Source of the DNA: Haemonchus contortus
Lineage: Eukaryota; Nematoda; Chromadorea; Rhabditida; Trichostrongylidae
Direction: 5' to 3'
Assembly: GCA_000469685.2 (NCBI GenBank)
Contig: LS997563.1
Coordinates: forward strand, 21,876,935-21,940,934
DNA length: 64,000 nt
Translations under genes and position numbers: made by a program
Part shown: positions 24,352-36,062 of the stretch, piece after piece
Layout of the letters: the number at the start of each line of letters is the position of its first letter
Position numbering within the stretch: position 1 is the first letter of the stretch
Notes under the pieces: generated by a model
The model's database searches: none
What the model saw: only the letters and a program-made list of their open reading frames with translations
What the model was told of the DNA's origin: nothing

Positions 24352-25660
24352 TTAGAACTCGTCGACATTGGGTGTGTACGTCAGTTTAGCTGGTTTTGAG
24401 GCCTTACCACAAGGTGGCCCAAAAATATAGTTACATGGAAAGCAGTCATACTCGGTACATAGATTATTACGGCCGGTGCGAATTAAAAGCCCACCTAACG
24501 ATAAAAATGGGTTCTGAGTTCCTCTTCTAGGAATACCTTGATCTGTGGCCCTCAAGGGTGACAGGAAAGACGCTCTCGGGTCCAAGAACTCAACAGCTAG
24601 GGCATGGTGGGGGCGTCGTTACCGGATGTCCCGCCTCTTGACCAATGTCACGTCAGACGAGTGTAAAGGCGATACAGATTGAAATATTCGCTCCAGAACC
24701 TAAACACAATTAGCTGATCGCGGAATTATGAGACGATGTTTCTCTCCTATTCTTTTATTCTCCGTGATCTTTTTGGTGCTACAATCCCTTATTCAACATT
24801 CTGCCCCAAGAGGCTAAGGTGGGCTATTTTCGCTGGTATTAGCTTTTTTGTTAACTTATGTTTATACATATGCATGACTTTTACGGTGCACTTTTGCTTA
24901 CTGTTTAGCTATTCGCTCCAGGACCCACACGTACGCAACGACACCTGTTGTATAGCTATAAACAACCCTTCTTCTTCATATTTCTGGCCTTCTCGTCCGG
25001 CCCCCTTTTCAGGAATTTTCTCCCTTTGGAAACGCCGAATCGCGCACTTTCTTCGCCTTCAGCGCACTATTTTCCACCTTACCTTCAATTTTTCGACATA
25101 ATCTGGATTACCCAAAACTATCGTGAGCTGTGCCTTTAAAAGGGTGACAATTGGGGGTGACAACTCGTCGTGGCCTCCTCGTCTCCTCGTTGACCGTATT
25201 CTCCGACAGCTTCTCGTCAGAGAATACGGTCGCTAAGTACTCCCCGGCAGCGGTCCGCGGGAGCACGGTATGGTTTTTACGAGCCGGACGGCCTTACTCT
25301 TCACCGCGTGGCTATGGCATCTTCTGATCTTGTTAGGATAGAGCCCAAGGTGGTCGTGTACCATCCTTCCGATGGACAGTCGCAAGAGCCCCTTAGACAT
25401 TTTTCGCTGCTGCGGCTAGGATTCTTGTCGATGCGTTTCTTGACGGCTCTTCGGCTCGCAGAAGTCGTTGCGCTGTATGGTCTTCCAGATCGAAGACATT
25501 CGGCAGTCGTACTAGTCTCACAGTACCTCTTGAGAGTCCTAGAGACGTTTTGGTGGTAGACGGAGGGCTCCGTCGCGATGAGGAATGGAGTGTCGTGTAA
25601 GTGAATAATGTTTCACGCATAGGATTAGCGTGTACTTGCGTGGACTAACTAGTCGGGTTT
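24352..25660 (-). repeat. Composite family Z element, copy inverted relative to 34728-35993
   Basis: Read on the minus strand, 25660-24352 follows the same order as 34728-35993: GACTAGT start, the CGGAGGGCTCC block, CCGGCAGCGGTCC, then AAAGGCACAGCTCACGATAG and the AT-rich half ending with GTACACACCCAATGTCGACG. It is about 1.3 kb with no intact coding frame. I see no transposase motif. Confidence 0.65.
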
Positions 25661-26369
25661 TCATGAAATTCAGTGAATATCATGAAGTCCAATAATAACA
25701 CAGATTTACAGTATATTGGGATTTACAGTATACACTACTCTGTCAAAGTTTTGTAACAATAATTTTGGCAACCTAGTACACCCTAAATTTACAACAGTGT
25801 CACTTGAGCTGTTCTGAGGTCACAGGGTCCATCCTAGGGAGGAATTTCAGAAACCATTTTCAAACGTGAACTATGGCTTTGAATGGGTATGGTATTCGCA
25901 TTCACAGATTCACCTGAGAAAATCATGAAAAAGATTATGACCTCAGCTGAAGGAGCGGGATCGGACGCGCCAGCGAAGGGGCACCCCCGGCTACATGTTC
26001 CGTGGGGAAAATTAGTCCCGCTCTCTCGATCTCTTGAACAAACTCAGGCAAAGCATATATATCTATATATATATAATATATACAGTACTGGTCAAAAAGA
26101 AATCACCTTGAGCCTTTTTTGTCATAACTCATGTCGAACTCGATATTTTTGACTGACTTTTTGGCAGCACATTCTTCAAATACCTGCGACCTTCCTGCGA
26201 TGCAAAATGGGCGGAAACTTAGTTCCCACCAACTGAACGGTTTTTTTTTCAAAAAATTGCAAAATCGGCCTAATTTTATTTGGGTTTTTCTGGAATTTTT
26301 CCGGGTATAAAACCGCTCGAGAGTCCTTTATTTCAACAGAAAAGCTCTCCTAATAAAAGGGCAAAACTC

Positions 26370-27345
26370 TAGCACTCGCTCTTTGACCGAGGAGCACCTC
26401 TCCGCCATTGCCACGGGCAGTAAGCAGGATTTGACCCATGCTCAACATCCAAAGCTGTTTGTTGTGTCATGCCTACGATTACGAAGGATATCGGTAGTAT
26501 TGAGTCTCTCACGGGCCCTATCAAACAGGCCAGCTCGGGGAGGCCACGGATTGCCGCTCCTAAGGACTATAGGAGGATCATTTGTGCGACGACCCAAGAA
26601 CACAGAAGAGCTCTTCCGAAATAATGGCCGAAATATCGACGACGGCGACGTCGCTACCATCTAGGAACGCCATCAACAGACGCCTGTGGGATGCTGGATT
26701 ATATCGAAAAAGTATCTGGATCCCTGAAAATTAGGCGAGCTCGACTTCAATGGGCGCGTAAGCACCATCACTGGTCTCTCGACCAATGACGCGAAGTCAG
26801 CTAGAGCGACTAGTCAAAGATTGTTTAGCTTGGTACAGATGGGACTACCTTCGTAAACGACCTTTAAACACAATTTTCGACCCCAAGTTCCAATTGGCAG
26901 CTCTCAGGCATGGTGTCGGTTCAGCAATGCTTTGGGGAGATTTTCAGAGTTTAGGCATGGGGTCCCTGCACCACAATCCCACCACTGTGGACCACCAGAA
27001 GTATGTAGTCATTTTGCTGAAATGCACACTACTTTTCGTCCGTTCTGTACACTGCAGCAAACTTACTTTCCAGCAGGATAACCACCCCAAACGGAGATCT
27101 AGAAGGAGGCGCGAGTGGCTGACTCAGCGATGCCTTGAAGAGCCCGGCCAGTCCGGACCTGAACACGATTGAGCCCTTGCGGCAGGAGTTCAAGAAAGGA
27201 TAGCTGGTGTTTGGTTGCTGAGGTTTGGCCAATTTGAAGAAGAATTGATGAAAATTGGTAAGTGCCTGATCGACAAGTTGGTCGAGTCAATGCCCTGCAG
27301 ATGCCAAGCCGTGTTTGATGCCAACGGCTTCGTTACAAAGCATTA
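26370..27345 (+). pseudogene. Tc1-like transposase, frameshifted
   Basis: The pieces lie in different frames: LTEEHLSAI near the N-terminus; RRLWDAGLYRKSIWIP, then RARLQWARKHHHWSLD (end of the DNA-binding half); FQQDNHPKRRS at 27060 (a decayed form of the QQDN-PKH motif that holds the second catalytic Asp); a broken SPDLNPIEP-like motif near 27150; and the C-terminus LVESMPCRCQAVFDANG with a stop at about 27344. Several frameshifts and stops mean no active enzyme. The cut-and-paste transposase family call is clear. Confidence 0.8.
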
Positions 27346-27631
27346 GGTTAGTAATTGTTTAGGTTTTAATCTCATGATGATTGCGTTAACGTCAAGTGAT
27401 TTATTTTGGATTCTGGAAACTATTGTTATTTTGTGCTGTTCAGGAGGAAAGTGAAGAATGGCCTTTTGAACGAAATAAAGAGGGGTTTTGTGAGTTCTAT
27501 GGTGGGAACATTAAAAATCGTTGTTGTTGTCAACGTATCAAAAACTCATTCGGAAACATCGAGATTGAGATGAGTTATGAGAAAAAAGTTCAAGGTGATT
27601 TCTCTTTGACCAGTCTTACTTAGACTTAGAC

Positions 27632-28003
27632 TTAGTTCCTCCCGTGCTGGAGAGCACATCGGGCGACGAGATTTTTCCACTGTTGCCGGTCTTGTGCAAT
27701 CATTTCTCCCTCGCTCCTAGAAACATTTACGGTCTTTAGATCATTCTCAAACGTTCGTCTCCACGTGTTTCTGGGACGGCCTCTTCCTCGCTTGGCTCCT
27801 GGAGGTATCCAGTTCATGGCCACTCGTGAAACTCGTTGCTGTTCCATGCGCAAAATGTGACCAGCCAGTCGAAGTCTACGCTGTGCCACAACCACGTGGA
27901 GGCAGTTTGAACTACAACGTCGTAAAACTTCCTCATTTGTGACGTGGTCCGTGTAGCGTATTTTCATTATCCGTCGTAGGCATCTCTGATGAAAGGCGTT
28001 CAA
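27632..28003 (-). pseudogene. C-terminal tail of the RTE ORF
   Basis: It starts MNAFHQRCLRRIMKIRY and continues RLRLAGHILRM and GRGRPRNTWRRTFENDL, the usual end of this type of endonuclease-RT protein. It is out of frame with the RT frame that ends at 28031, which implies a small frameshift or in-frame stop between them. Confidence 0.8.
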
Positions 28004-28030
28004 TCTCTTGACGAGGCTAGCAGTACTCTT

Positions 28031-30737
28031 TCATGTCTCACTTGCATATAATGCCGTAGGGATCACGATAGAGTAATATAAGCGCAACTTGATGTTCTGT
28101 GATATCGATGAACTGGCCCATAATGGCTGGAGTCGTCGGAATACGGCAGCAGCTTTCGCTATTCGAATGCGAACTTCCTTTTCAGCATCACCATTGTGAG
28201 TTATCGTACTTCCGAGGTAAGTGAAATTGCCAACGTTTTCCAACATTGTATCGTCAACGCTGATGTTCAGCTGCGTTTGGTCAAGGCCGACCTTCATGAC
28301 TTTGGACTTGCAGGCGCTGATACGTAATCCTATCATGCTCGCTTCTCTGCTGAGGCAGGTAGTGACCTGCTGAAGTTTATTTTCGTCTTCAGCAAGAAGT
28401 GCTATGTCATCAGCGAAATCCAAATCCGTGAGTCTGCTTCGTTCATGCCAACTGATGCCTGCCCTTACTTTCTTCATCGTTTCCCTCATGACGAAATCCA
28501 GACAGACGTTGAACAGGATCGGAGACAGAATGCATCCTTGCCGCACTCCTGTATCAATCTGGAAGAACGGCGTGTGTCCCGTATCCGTCCTCACGCAGCA
28601 AAACGAGTTGAGATACAAATTCTTGAAAATGCTGATGAATAATTGCGGTACGCCGTATGTTTTCAGGATAGCCCATAGCGACTCGCGGTGAATACTATCG
28701 AAAGCCTTTTTAAAATCAACGAAGTTGATGACAAGCGGCTGGCCGTACTCAACACACTGTTCGATGATGTTTCGGAGGGTGAAGCTTTGTTCGCTGCATG
28801 ATCTTCCGCTCCTGAATCCGGCTTGTTCCTCCCTCAGTCGTCCGTCAATAGCCGTGCAAATTCGTCGGAGCAGAGCAATGCAAAAGGTTTTTCCCGGCAC
28901 AGATAGTAGCGTGATACCTCTCCAATTACTGCAGTCTGACAGGTTTCCTTTCTTGGGTATTTTAACAATGGCGCCTCTTCTCCAGTCATCTGGGACTTCT
29001 CCTTGGCTCCAGCACCGATTGAATAACTTCACAAGTTTTTCCACCACGACAGTGCTTCGTGCTTTCAATAATTCCGCAGAGATTTCGTCTAGACCAGGGG
29101 ATTTCCTATTCTTGAGGCACTCAATTGCTGCACTTACTTCCTCCTTCGTTATGTAGCCAGTATTTACCTCGAGCTGTTCAACCGGGTCCGTGTTGTCAAA
29201 ACAGTATGTTGTCGATGGACTGGGCTGGTTGAGAATATCTCGAAAGTATTCAAGCCATCTTTGATCCTGCTCATCGCTATTGGAGAGGAGCCTGCCGTTT
29301 TTGTCCCTGATCGGTACATTCGAATTGTTCCGGTTCCCTGTCAACTCACGGACAATGCGATACAAAGTCTTCGAGTCTCCATGATCAGCGGCGTACTGCG
29401 CTTCTGCACCTTTTCTTATCAGCCAGTCGTTCTTATCGTCACGACAAGATTTCTTCACCAGGCGGTCCAATTCGGTGTACCTCCTTTTTGCCTCTTCCAA
29501 CCCTCTACTAGTCTTGACCTGTTCTCTCTGTAGTTTTGCGTACTTCCTCTCATCAATCTTTTGCCACGTGCTGTCCTTGATCCATTCTTCTTTTCTCTTC
29601 CCACGTCTTCGACCAACTACCTCCTCAGCGCAAACTTTTATAGTATCTCTTATAGCTGTCCACTCATCCTCCAGGTTCGTGATTTCTTCCAAGGCGTCAA
29701 ATCGGTTCCGCATTTCTAAGGCAAGCCTCGAAGCAAGGTTGGGATCCTTCAATTTCTCTACAGCGAACGGTCGTGCAAGTGGAGTACTTCTTATTTTCTT
29801 CAACTTGAGTTTAACCACCGCTCTGACCACGTAGTGATCCGAGCCTATATCCGCACCTCGAAGCACACGAACATCCTGGAGGGAACTCCTCCACCTGCGC
29901 CTTATGCATACATGGTCGATTTCGTTTAACGTTCTTCCGTCCGGAGAGCGCCAGGTTTTCTTATGGAATAGGTCTGTGTTGGAAATAGGTGTTTCCAATA
30001 CATAGTTCATTGTGATCACAGAACGAAATGAGTCGCTCACCGTTATTGCTCAATTCTTCAGAAGAAGCGAATGGTCCGACTGTGCTCTCGAAGCCGCATC
30101 TATTGCCATTTATTTTTGCGTTGAAATCTCCAAGAACAATTTTCAGATCTCTCCTTGGTGCGTTGTCGATGGTGTCTTGAAGAAGCTCATAGAAGTCGTT
30201 CTTTGTGTCGTCGTTCGAATCCTCCGTAGGTGCATAGGTCTGGATAATCGTGATGCGAGTGTGCCTTGTCACAAATCGCGCAGATATTATTCGGTCACTC
30301 ACTGGATTCCATCCTTCAAGTGCTTTAGCTGCACGTCCACTCAAGACAAATCCAACACCTCTCTCATGTCGATTTTCATGACCCGAATGTAGGACAGCCT
30401 TGTTTCCACTAGTCATACGACCGGTTCCGAGCCATCGAACTTCACCAATTCCGAGGATGTCCAATCGATATTCGTCGAATTCTCGCAACAGCTGCGCAAG
30501 ATTCCCAGTCTGATTCAACGTGCGCACATTCCAAGTAGCAACAAAAGTTTGATTTTTAGGTGAGAAAACCGCACTCCGAATCGGGAGGTTATCCGTCATA
30601 AAGCGGAACTTTGGCTCCCTCAAAGCAACAGATATATGTTTCGTCGTTTCTTTAGCATTAAAGTTTTTTACGGTGGAAGGGTCGCCGGCCCTTCGCACCA
30701 ACCCTCCTCCTTTCTCATCCGGGCTTGGGACCGGCAA
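28031..30737 (-). pseudogene. RTE endonuclease-reverse transcriptase ORF (frameshifted)
   Basis: The first frame (30737-29961) is an apurinic-like endonuclease, with FVATWNVRTLNQTGNLAQLL, GIGEVRW, TIIQTYAPTEDS and LGDFNAK. A frameshift near 30000 leads into the frame 30040-28031. This holds EIDHVCIRRRWRSS (end of the endonuclease) and the RT: NWRGITLLSVPGKTFC, EEQAGFRSGRSC, NFVDFKKAFDSIH (motif A), TGVRQGCILSPILFN (motif B) and LDFADDIALLAE (motif C with intact DD). It copies the element's RNA at a nicked target. The endonuclease and RT catalytic motifs look intact. A second break near 28020 separates the C-terminal zinc-finger-like tail (28003-27632). One or two frameshifts are all that stop it. 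Confidence 0.85.
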
Positions 30738-30778
30738 CGGCGGAGTTCTTTGACCAGTACTGTATATATATTATATAC

Positions 30779-31420
30779 ATCAGAAAAAGTGTACAAAATA
30801 TAAATCAGACGCCTCAGAGTAGACCTCAACACTAAAGATACTACAGGTCAAAAATCCAAGATCGTATCACTTCCAACATGAGTAAGAAAACTTCACAAGT
30901 AAAGACAAGTAAAGAAGAATTGAGAAAAATGAACGCGAATAATATAGAGATGTGTGCCAAATCAACTGTATCAGGGTTCAGTTTTCTCAAAATCGTCCAC
31001 TTAGGGCTATGTTTCGAACCATAATATAAATTAGTTCGAGAAAATCATCTTTTTCTTTGACACCGGTGGACAAAAAACATTTAATGAGGAATCCCTGAAA
31101 GCCTGATCGTGTCGTAACAGAGCATCGTGATCTGCGCAATGTCAGGGACAGGAGACCACATATAGTGCTTCAAAAGACAGTATAAGCATCGAATTATACA
31201 CAGCGTATGGTGAGGAATTTAACTTCAATGTGCAAACAGAACCAGTAACCACCAATGGTTTGTCTAGCGTAAACTCAGCGCTGAGACGTTTCATAATCAA
31301 CAACATAAATTAGTAGTTGATTCAAGACTTGGAAAACTATGGAAAGCATTAACATTAGCATTATCAAACTGTGGAAGGCATTAAAAACCACATGTCCTAG
31401 CGGATTTATCTATTTCTCGG
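30779..31420. other. No gene recognised
   Basis: This is unassigned AT-rich sequence between the Tc1/RTE nest and the second RTE copy. Confidence 0.4.
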
Positions 31421-31429
31421 TGGGAGTGT

Positions 31430-34400
31430 TGTCGACGACGACCCCTCTTGAAAGTTATTATCATCCTACATCCACTGTATGGGCAGATTCGTGGACTCTT
31501 CTCATTACTCACTTCTCTCATATCGTCTGTCAGGATAAACCCATTCCTATCTCTTACTTCCTTCTCCCTACCGTTAATCCCGCGCCATCTCAGAGTCCGC
31601 TGTTCTTGTCAGGCGTTTCCACTTCATTCTATCTCGTCATCTTCTGCCGTCACCCTGTGTCGGCGAGGTCCTTCTTGATCAGGCCCCGTTATTTCTTCTT
31701 TGGTGCTCCTCGTGGTCGCTTACCTTGAGCCTCAAGCTCCAGTGTCTCCCTTATCGGCTCTGTGGTCTTCTTAGTATATGCCCGAACCATCGCAGACGTT
31801 GCTCTCTCATCTTCAGTTGTACTGAGGCTGTTTGCATAGCCGTCCTGACGTCTTCATCTCCGATCCAATCCAGCCGCGTCCAACCGCAGGCCCATCTAAG
31901 CATTCGCATTTCAGCGGAGCGGAGCTGTCCTTCATGGGATTCACTCACGCTCCAATACTCACTGCCGTAGAGCATCGTGAGCCTTACCACTGTCTTAGAC
32001 ACCTTCCCTTTGAGAGTTCTGGAGCACCGACGGTCGCAGAGGATACCGATTGACTCTCCACTTCATCCATGCCGCATTTATTCGGGATTTTACCTGGCGG
32101 GCCTGGCGCACGCTACCATCAGCAGCTAGATCACTCCCCCGATAGCGGAAGGCCTGGACCTTTTCGATGGCTTCTCCGCGACTCGGCGATCGCTCTCCTC
32201 GGAGCTTGGGAACTTGGTCCTCTTCACGTAAGCCGGGTCCCGTTCTCCGCCAGCACCTTCTGCCATTTCTGGAGCTTGTCCTGGAGTTCTTCCTTGCTCT
32301 CCGCTATCAGAGCGATGTCATCAGCGTAGAGGATGGTCGTGGTGGTCCACCCATGAGTTCTTCTGTGATGACGTCCATCGTGAGCAGGAAGAGGATTGGG
32401 CTCAGAGCTGATCCCTGGTGTACCCCAACCGTGACATCTATTGCCCCGGTTTGGCCGTGTGGGGTGCGTATTGTTGTGAGAGCCATTGTACATGCCCTTC
32501 ACCGGAGAGAACAGGTGTTCTGGAACGTTTCGTTTTCGAAGAGCTTTCCAGAGGACTTGTCGCGGGGGACGGTCGAATGCCTTCTCCAGATCGAGGAAGG
32601 CTAGGTAGCAGAGTGTACGCTTTTCTCGATACTTCTCCATAACTTGCTTAGTATGAAGATGGCATCCGTTGTATACCTTTCAGCATGAAGTCGAATTGCT
32701 CCTGCGAGATTGGGACCAATTCTCTCAATCCTGAGTCGACAGCTCGTACAGTCTCATTGTGCGAGCAGTCAATCTGATCCCCCGGTAGTTGGAACACTTT
32801 ATCGCGTCCCCTTTCTGCTTGAAGATGGGAACGATGGTACTCCTCCTCTACGCATTTGGGACTCTTTCCTTAGCGGTCACAGTGTTCAGGAATCGGGTGA
32901 GCCATTTTATCCCGTGTTCTCCGAGCGCCTCCCATGCCTCGATCGATACTCCATCTGGACCAGGTGCCTTTCCAACCTCCATCTTTCCCACTGCTCTACG
33001 CACCTCATTCTCTGTCCAGAGATTAATGGAGCGAGCCGTTGCCTCGAATTGGGAGCTGTTCTTACGGGAGAATTCTTTGTTGAGGAGCCCGTCGAAGTAT
33101 TCCTTCCATCTACGTCTGACCTCGCTGGGCTTCCTCAGGATTGCACCCTCGCTGTTCCTGATGAACTCCACTATCCCGATGTCCTGAGTGGCGCGGTGAC
33201 GCGCTTCCGCCAGGCAGAAGACGAACTTCTCCCCTTCTCGACTGTTGTGTTTCTCATACAAGGCGCCCATTTCCTTGTTCTTCGCCTTCGCAACAGCAGC
33301 CTTGGCGAGCCTCTTGGAGTTCTGTGGGCAGCTAGGTCCTCTGGAGCTCGTGTCCGTTGCCAGCGCTTGTAGGCCGATTTCTTCTGTCTCACAATTCGTT
33401 GGACTTTATCGTTCCAGAACTTCCTTGTCCCCTCCGAAACCACCTCGAGTTTCCCCCAGCGTTTCTTTTGCATCTTCACAGCGTTGCTCCGGGTCTGCTG
33501 GATCGGCTCTTCGGGATTTTGGAAGTCCAACTTCCAGTACCTTCTCTTTCAAACAGGTGCAACATCCACCACCGGATAATCCTTTCCGTTCTTGTTCTTG
33601 TTTTCTTAGGAAGATCGATGGCTATGTCTGCTGGGAGAAGCCGTGCTGTGGAGCCAGGTCTTCGCCAGGCAGTACTTTCACGTCCTTCAGTTTTCAGAGG
33701 TGACTTCTTACGAGTGCGTGGTCTATTTCTGTTTCTTTCCCTCCATTGCTGTATTTTACCTTTTGAGACTTCCTTTCCGCAAAGAAGGTGCTGCAGACTG
33801 CCACTCCTGGGCTATGGCGAGGGCGAGGACCCCCTTTCCTTCGTTTCTGACTCATACTCCTCTACCTCCATGTACCCTTTCCAGTACCCTCCTTTCACTG
33901 CCGACCTGCCCATTCAGATCACCTTCTATGGTGAGATAGTCCCCCTCCGGAACTGATCGGATGGCCTCGTCAAGGCTCAGATGGAAATCATCTTTCTCGT
34001 ATACGGGGCAACCGGCTTGAGACGTACACTGATATTATTGTCCAGAACCCTTCCTTTGTGTCTATCCTCACAGCTATGATTCGACTGCTGGTCCTGTTGA
34101 CGGCGGAAACAGAGACTTTTAGAGACCCTGCCACTGCTATGGCCACACGATTTCGTTCGGTGTCTTCTCCGTTGTAGAAAAGTTTGACACCCTCTCTAAT
34201 TTCTCTGGCCTTTGCTCCCTTCTAGCGGGTCTCCTGAATTCATAGGACTTAAATGTTCCTGCGCTTCATAAGATCAGCGACCTTCCAAGTTGCAGTTAAC
34301 GATCCTACATTTCAAGTCCCCATTCGAACTAACTTCTTTGGCCGAGGTCGTTCACTCCTCGGTAGCCCTCGCGTACTGTCCACAGAACTCGGGCGGGGGT

Positions 34401-34560
34401 CCTGTGCGCCACTTCCGGGTGACGTCCAGCTTTATCACTGATACTTTTTGAGACTTTAGAAATGCCTGTTGTGACTGGGTTTTCTTCATAAACCGGCCTG
34501 TCAACCTGGACTTAACGCTGGTACCGATACCATCTTTGCAACTTTTGCAAGGCATGTAGT
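31430..34560 (-). mobile_element. Second RTE-type retrotransposon, long but decayed
   Basis: It has the same orientation as the element at 27615-30746 but is a different family. The N-terminus begins at 34555 (MPCKSCKDGIGTSVKSRL). Endonuclease pieces follow (34200-33600: EIREGVKLFYNGEDTERNRV, TIISVYV, KTEIDHALV), then the linker (33530-33171), RT pieces (33270-32224) and the tail (32002-31600, VVRLTMLYGSEYWSVSESH and RLRWFGHILRRPQ). The 3' end is near 31430-31440, where a GTCGTCGTCGAC run may be the simple-repeat tail. Many frameshifts make it inactive. Confidence 0.75.
31751..34555 (-). pseudogene. Endonuclease-reverse transcriptase ORF of the second RTE family
   Basis: The RT core reads KMEVGKAPGPDGVSIEAWEA, then AFLDLEKAFDRPPRQVLW (motif A), a disturbed motif B region near 32430, and TTILYADDIALIAESKEEL (motif C with intact DD) in the frame 32640-32224. 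The C-terminal part has MLRWACGWTRLDWIGDEDVR. The pieces sit in at least four frames. A remnant of the same family, split by a SINE, lies at 61620-62400. Confidence 0.75.
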
Positions 34561-34564
34561 TGCC

Positions 34565-34643
34565 TCGGCAGGGATCGAACTCACACTCACTTTAAATGCA
34601 GACGTGAGCCTTCACTCTCATCCAGTCGGCTATCCCTGGCTCC
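34565..34643 (-). other. tRNA-like module directly 5' of the second RTE ORF
   Basis: The minus strand reads GCCAGGGATAGCCGACTGGA, with an A-box-like TAGCCGACTGG. About 45 bases later comes GAGTTCGATCCCTGCC, a B box with acceptor-like closure against GCCAGGG. It ends about 10 bases before the ATG of the RTE ORF. It is either a tRNA-derived SINE abutting the RTE or a Pol III type promoter that belongs to the element. The anticodon is not assigned. Confidence 0.55.
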
Positions 34644-34727
34644 CATTCTTACCTCTCACGCGTTACAATATTCCACTGCACCACCTTTCCTGTTTCATTT
34701 GTACAAAAAACAAACAATTCACCTTCC

Positions 34728-35993
34728 GACTAGTCAGTCCAAGCAGGTACGCGCTAATCCTATGCATGACGCCATTATTCATTTACACGACGCGCGCGAC
34801 ACCTCATTCCTCATTGCGAAGGAGCCCTCCGTCTACCGCCAAACCGTCTATAGGACTATAAAGAGGTATGTACTATGAGACTAGTACGACTGCCGAGTGT
34901 CCTCCCTCGATCTGGGAGACCAACTACCGCAACGACTGCGAGCCGAAGAGCCGTCAAGAAGCGCAGAAGTGCATCAACAGGAATCCTCGTCGCAGTATGC
35001 GAAAAATGACCAATTGTACACGATCACCTTGGGCTCTATGCTAACAACATCAGAACATGCCATAGCCACGGGAATGCCATGAAGACGAATAAGGCCGTCC
35101 GGCTCGTAAAAGGCCATCCCATGCTCGCGCGGACCGCTGCCGGGGAGCACTTAGTGACCGTATCCTCTGACGAGAAGCCGTTCACCGTGGAAGCACATCT
35201 CCGAGAAGGAGCCTGAGATCCGTCATCGATTCGAACCATGGGTGTCTGAAGGCTGTCGTGAAGGCCAAAGGAGGCACAACGAGTTGTCACTCTCATTGTC
35301 ACTCTTCTAAAGGCACAGTTCACGATAATTTTGAGTAATCCAGATTTTGAATTGGAATGGATGATTTTGAAATGGAAGATAAGGGGAAAATAGTGCAATG
35401 AAGGCGAAGAAAGTGCACGATCCGGCGTTTCCAAGGTGATAAAAGCCTTAGAAAAATAGTTAAAAAAGGGAGATGGACGAGAAGATCAGGAACATGAAGA
35501 AGAAGGGCTATTTGGAAGAGCTATACAACGGCTGTCGTTGCGTACGTGTAGGTCCTAGTGCGAACAGCTGACTACAGTAAGCAAAATGGCCTAGAGCGAA
35601 TATGGCAATCTGTACCAAGAGGCGGGGCATCCGGTAATGAGGCTCCCACCTCGTAGTAAATCCCTCAAAACCAGCTAAGCTGACGTACACACCCAATGTG
35701 GACGAGTTGTGAAAAGTGTAGAGGTTGCACCATTTGCATCGAGACCACAAATTCACGCAGGCAGACCACCACAGTCAACAAATGCTCATACATTTAGACA
35801 GCTCGTCCAAATACCCCTTCCATGCATCTTCTTCGTCTCATTCCCGTTCAACCTCTAGTTCTCTTCCTTTTTCTGAAGCATTATATTTCTCTGAATACTT
35901 TAATTGCGCGTTTTCTTCAATAATTTTACACTATCTTATACTATCACCTATTACTCGTCCATAACTAGATGACCCAAAATTATCGTGGACTAT
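34728..35993 (+). repeat. Composite family Z element, forward copy
   Basis: The first half (34728-35290) is the GC-rich block shared in inverted orientation with 25660-25141. The second half (35305-35993) is bounded by AAAGGCACAGTTCACGATAA and its inverted form AAAATTATCGTGGACTATGCC. No transposase is present. This is the most complete copy of the family in the window. Confidence 0.65.
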
Positions 35994-36062
35994 GCCATTA
36001 TTCTTGGCAGGGGCGGAACATTCACCCGTTTGGAGATGCACGTGGCCATTGCATGGCAAAAG

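Larger units (their letters stand above)
27615..30746 (-). mobile_element. RTE-clade non-LTR retrotransposon, nearly full length (3132 bp)
   Basis: It lies on the minus strand and is flanked by a 12 bp target duplication TCTTTGACCAGT (27603-27614 and 30747-30758) made from the Tc1-like right end. The 3' terminus is a short tandem repeat, (CTAAGT)n, at 27615-27636, as is usual for RTE elements, which lack a polyA tail. The coding part is split only by a few frameshifts, so it is the best preserved non-LTR element here. Confidence 0.85.
26083..30762 (+). mobile_element. Tc1-like DNA transposon interrupted by an RTE retrotransposon
   Basis: The left end begins CAGTACTGGTCAAAAAGAAA at 26083. The matching inverted end begins at 27592 (AAGGTGATTTC), runs to 27614 and is completed by ACTG at 30759-30762 after the inserted RTE. 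Inverted similarity extends about 75 bp inward. TA dinucleotides flank both ends (26081-26082 and 30763-30764), as expected for Tc1/mariner. Without the insertion and one duplication copy the element would be about 1.5 kb. Confidence 0.85.

Noticed and set aside
28404..29834. Several plus-strand open frames of 90-143 residues
   Set aside because: Antisense shadows of the RTE reverse transcriptase.
32710..33956. Plus-strand frames up to 220 residues
   Set aside because: Antisense of the second RTE element; no motif of their own.
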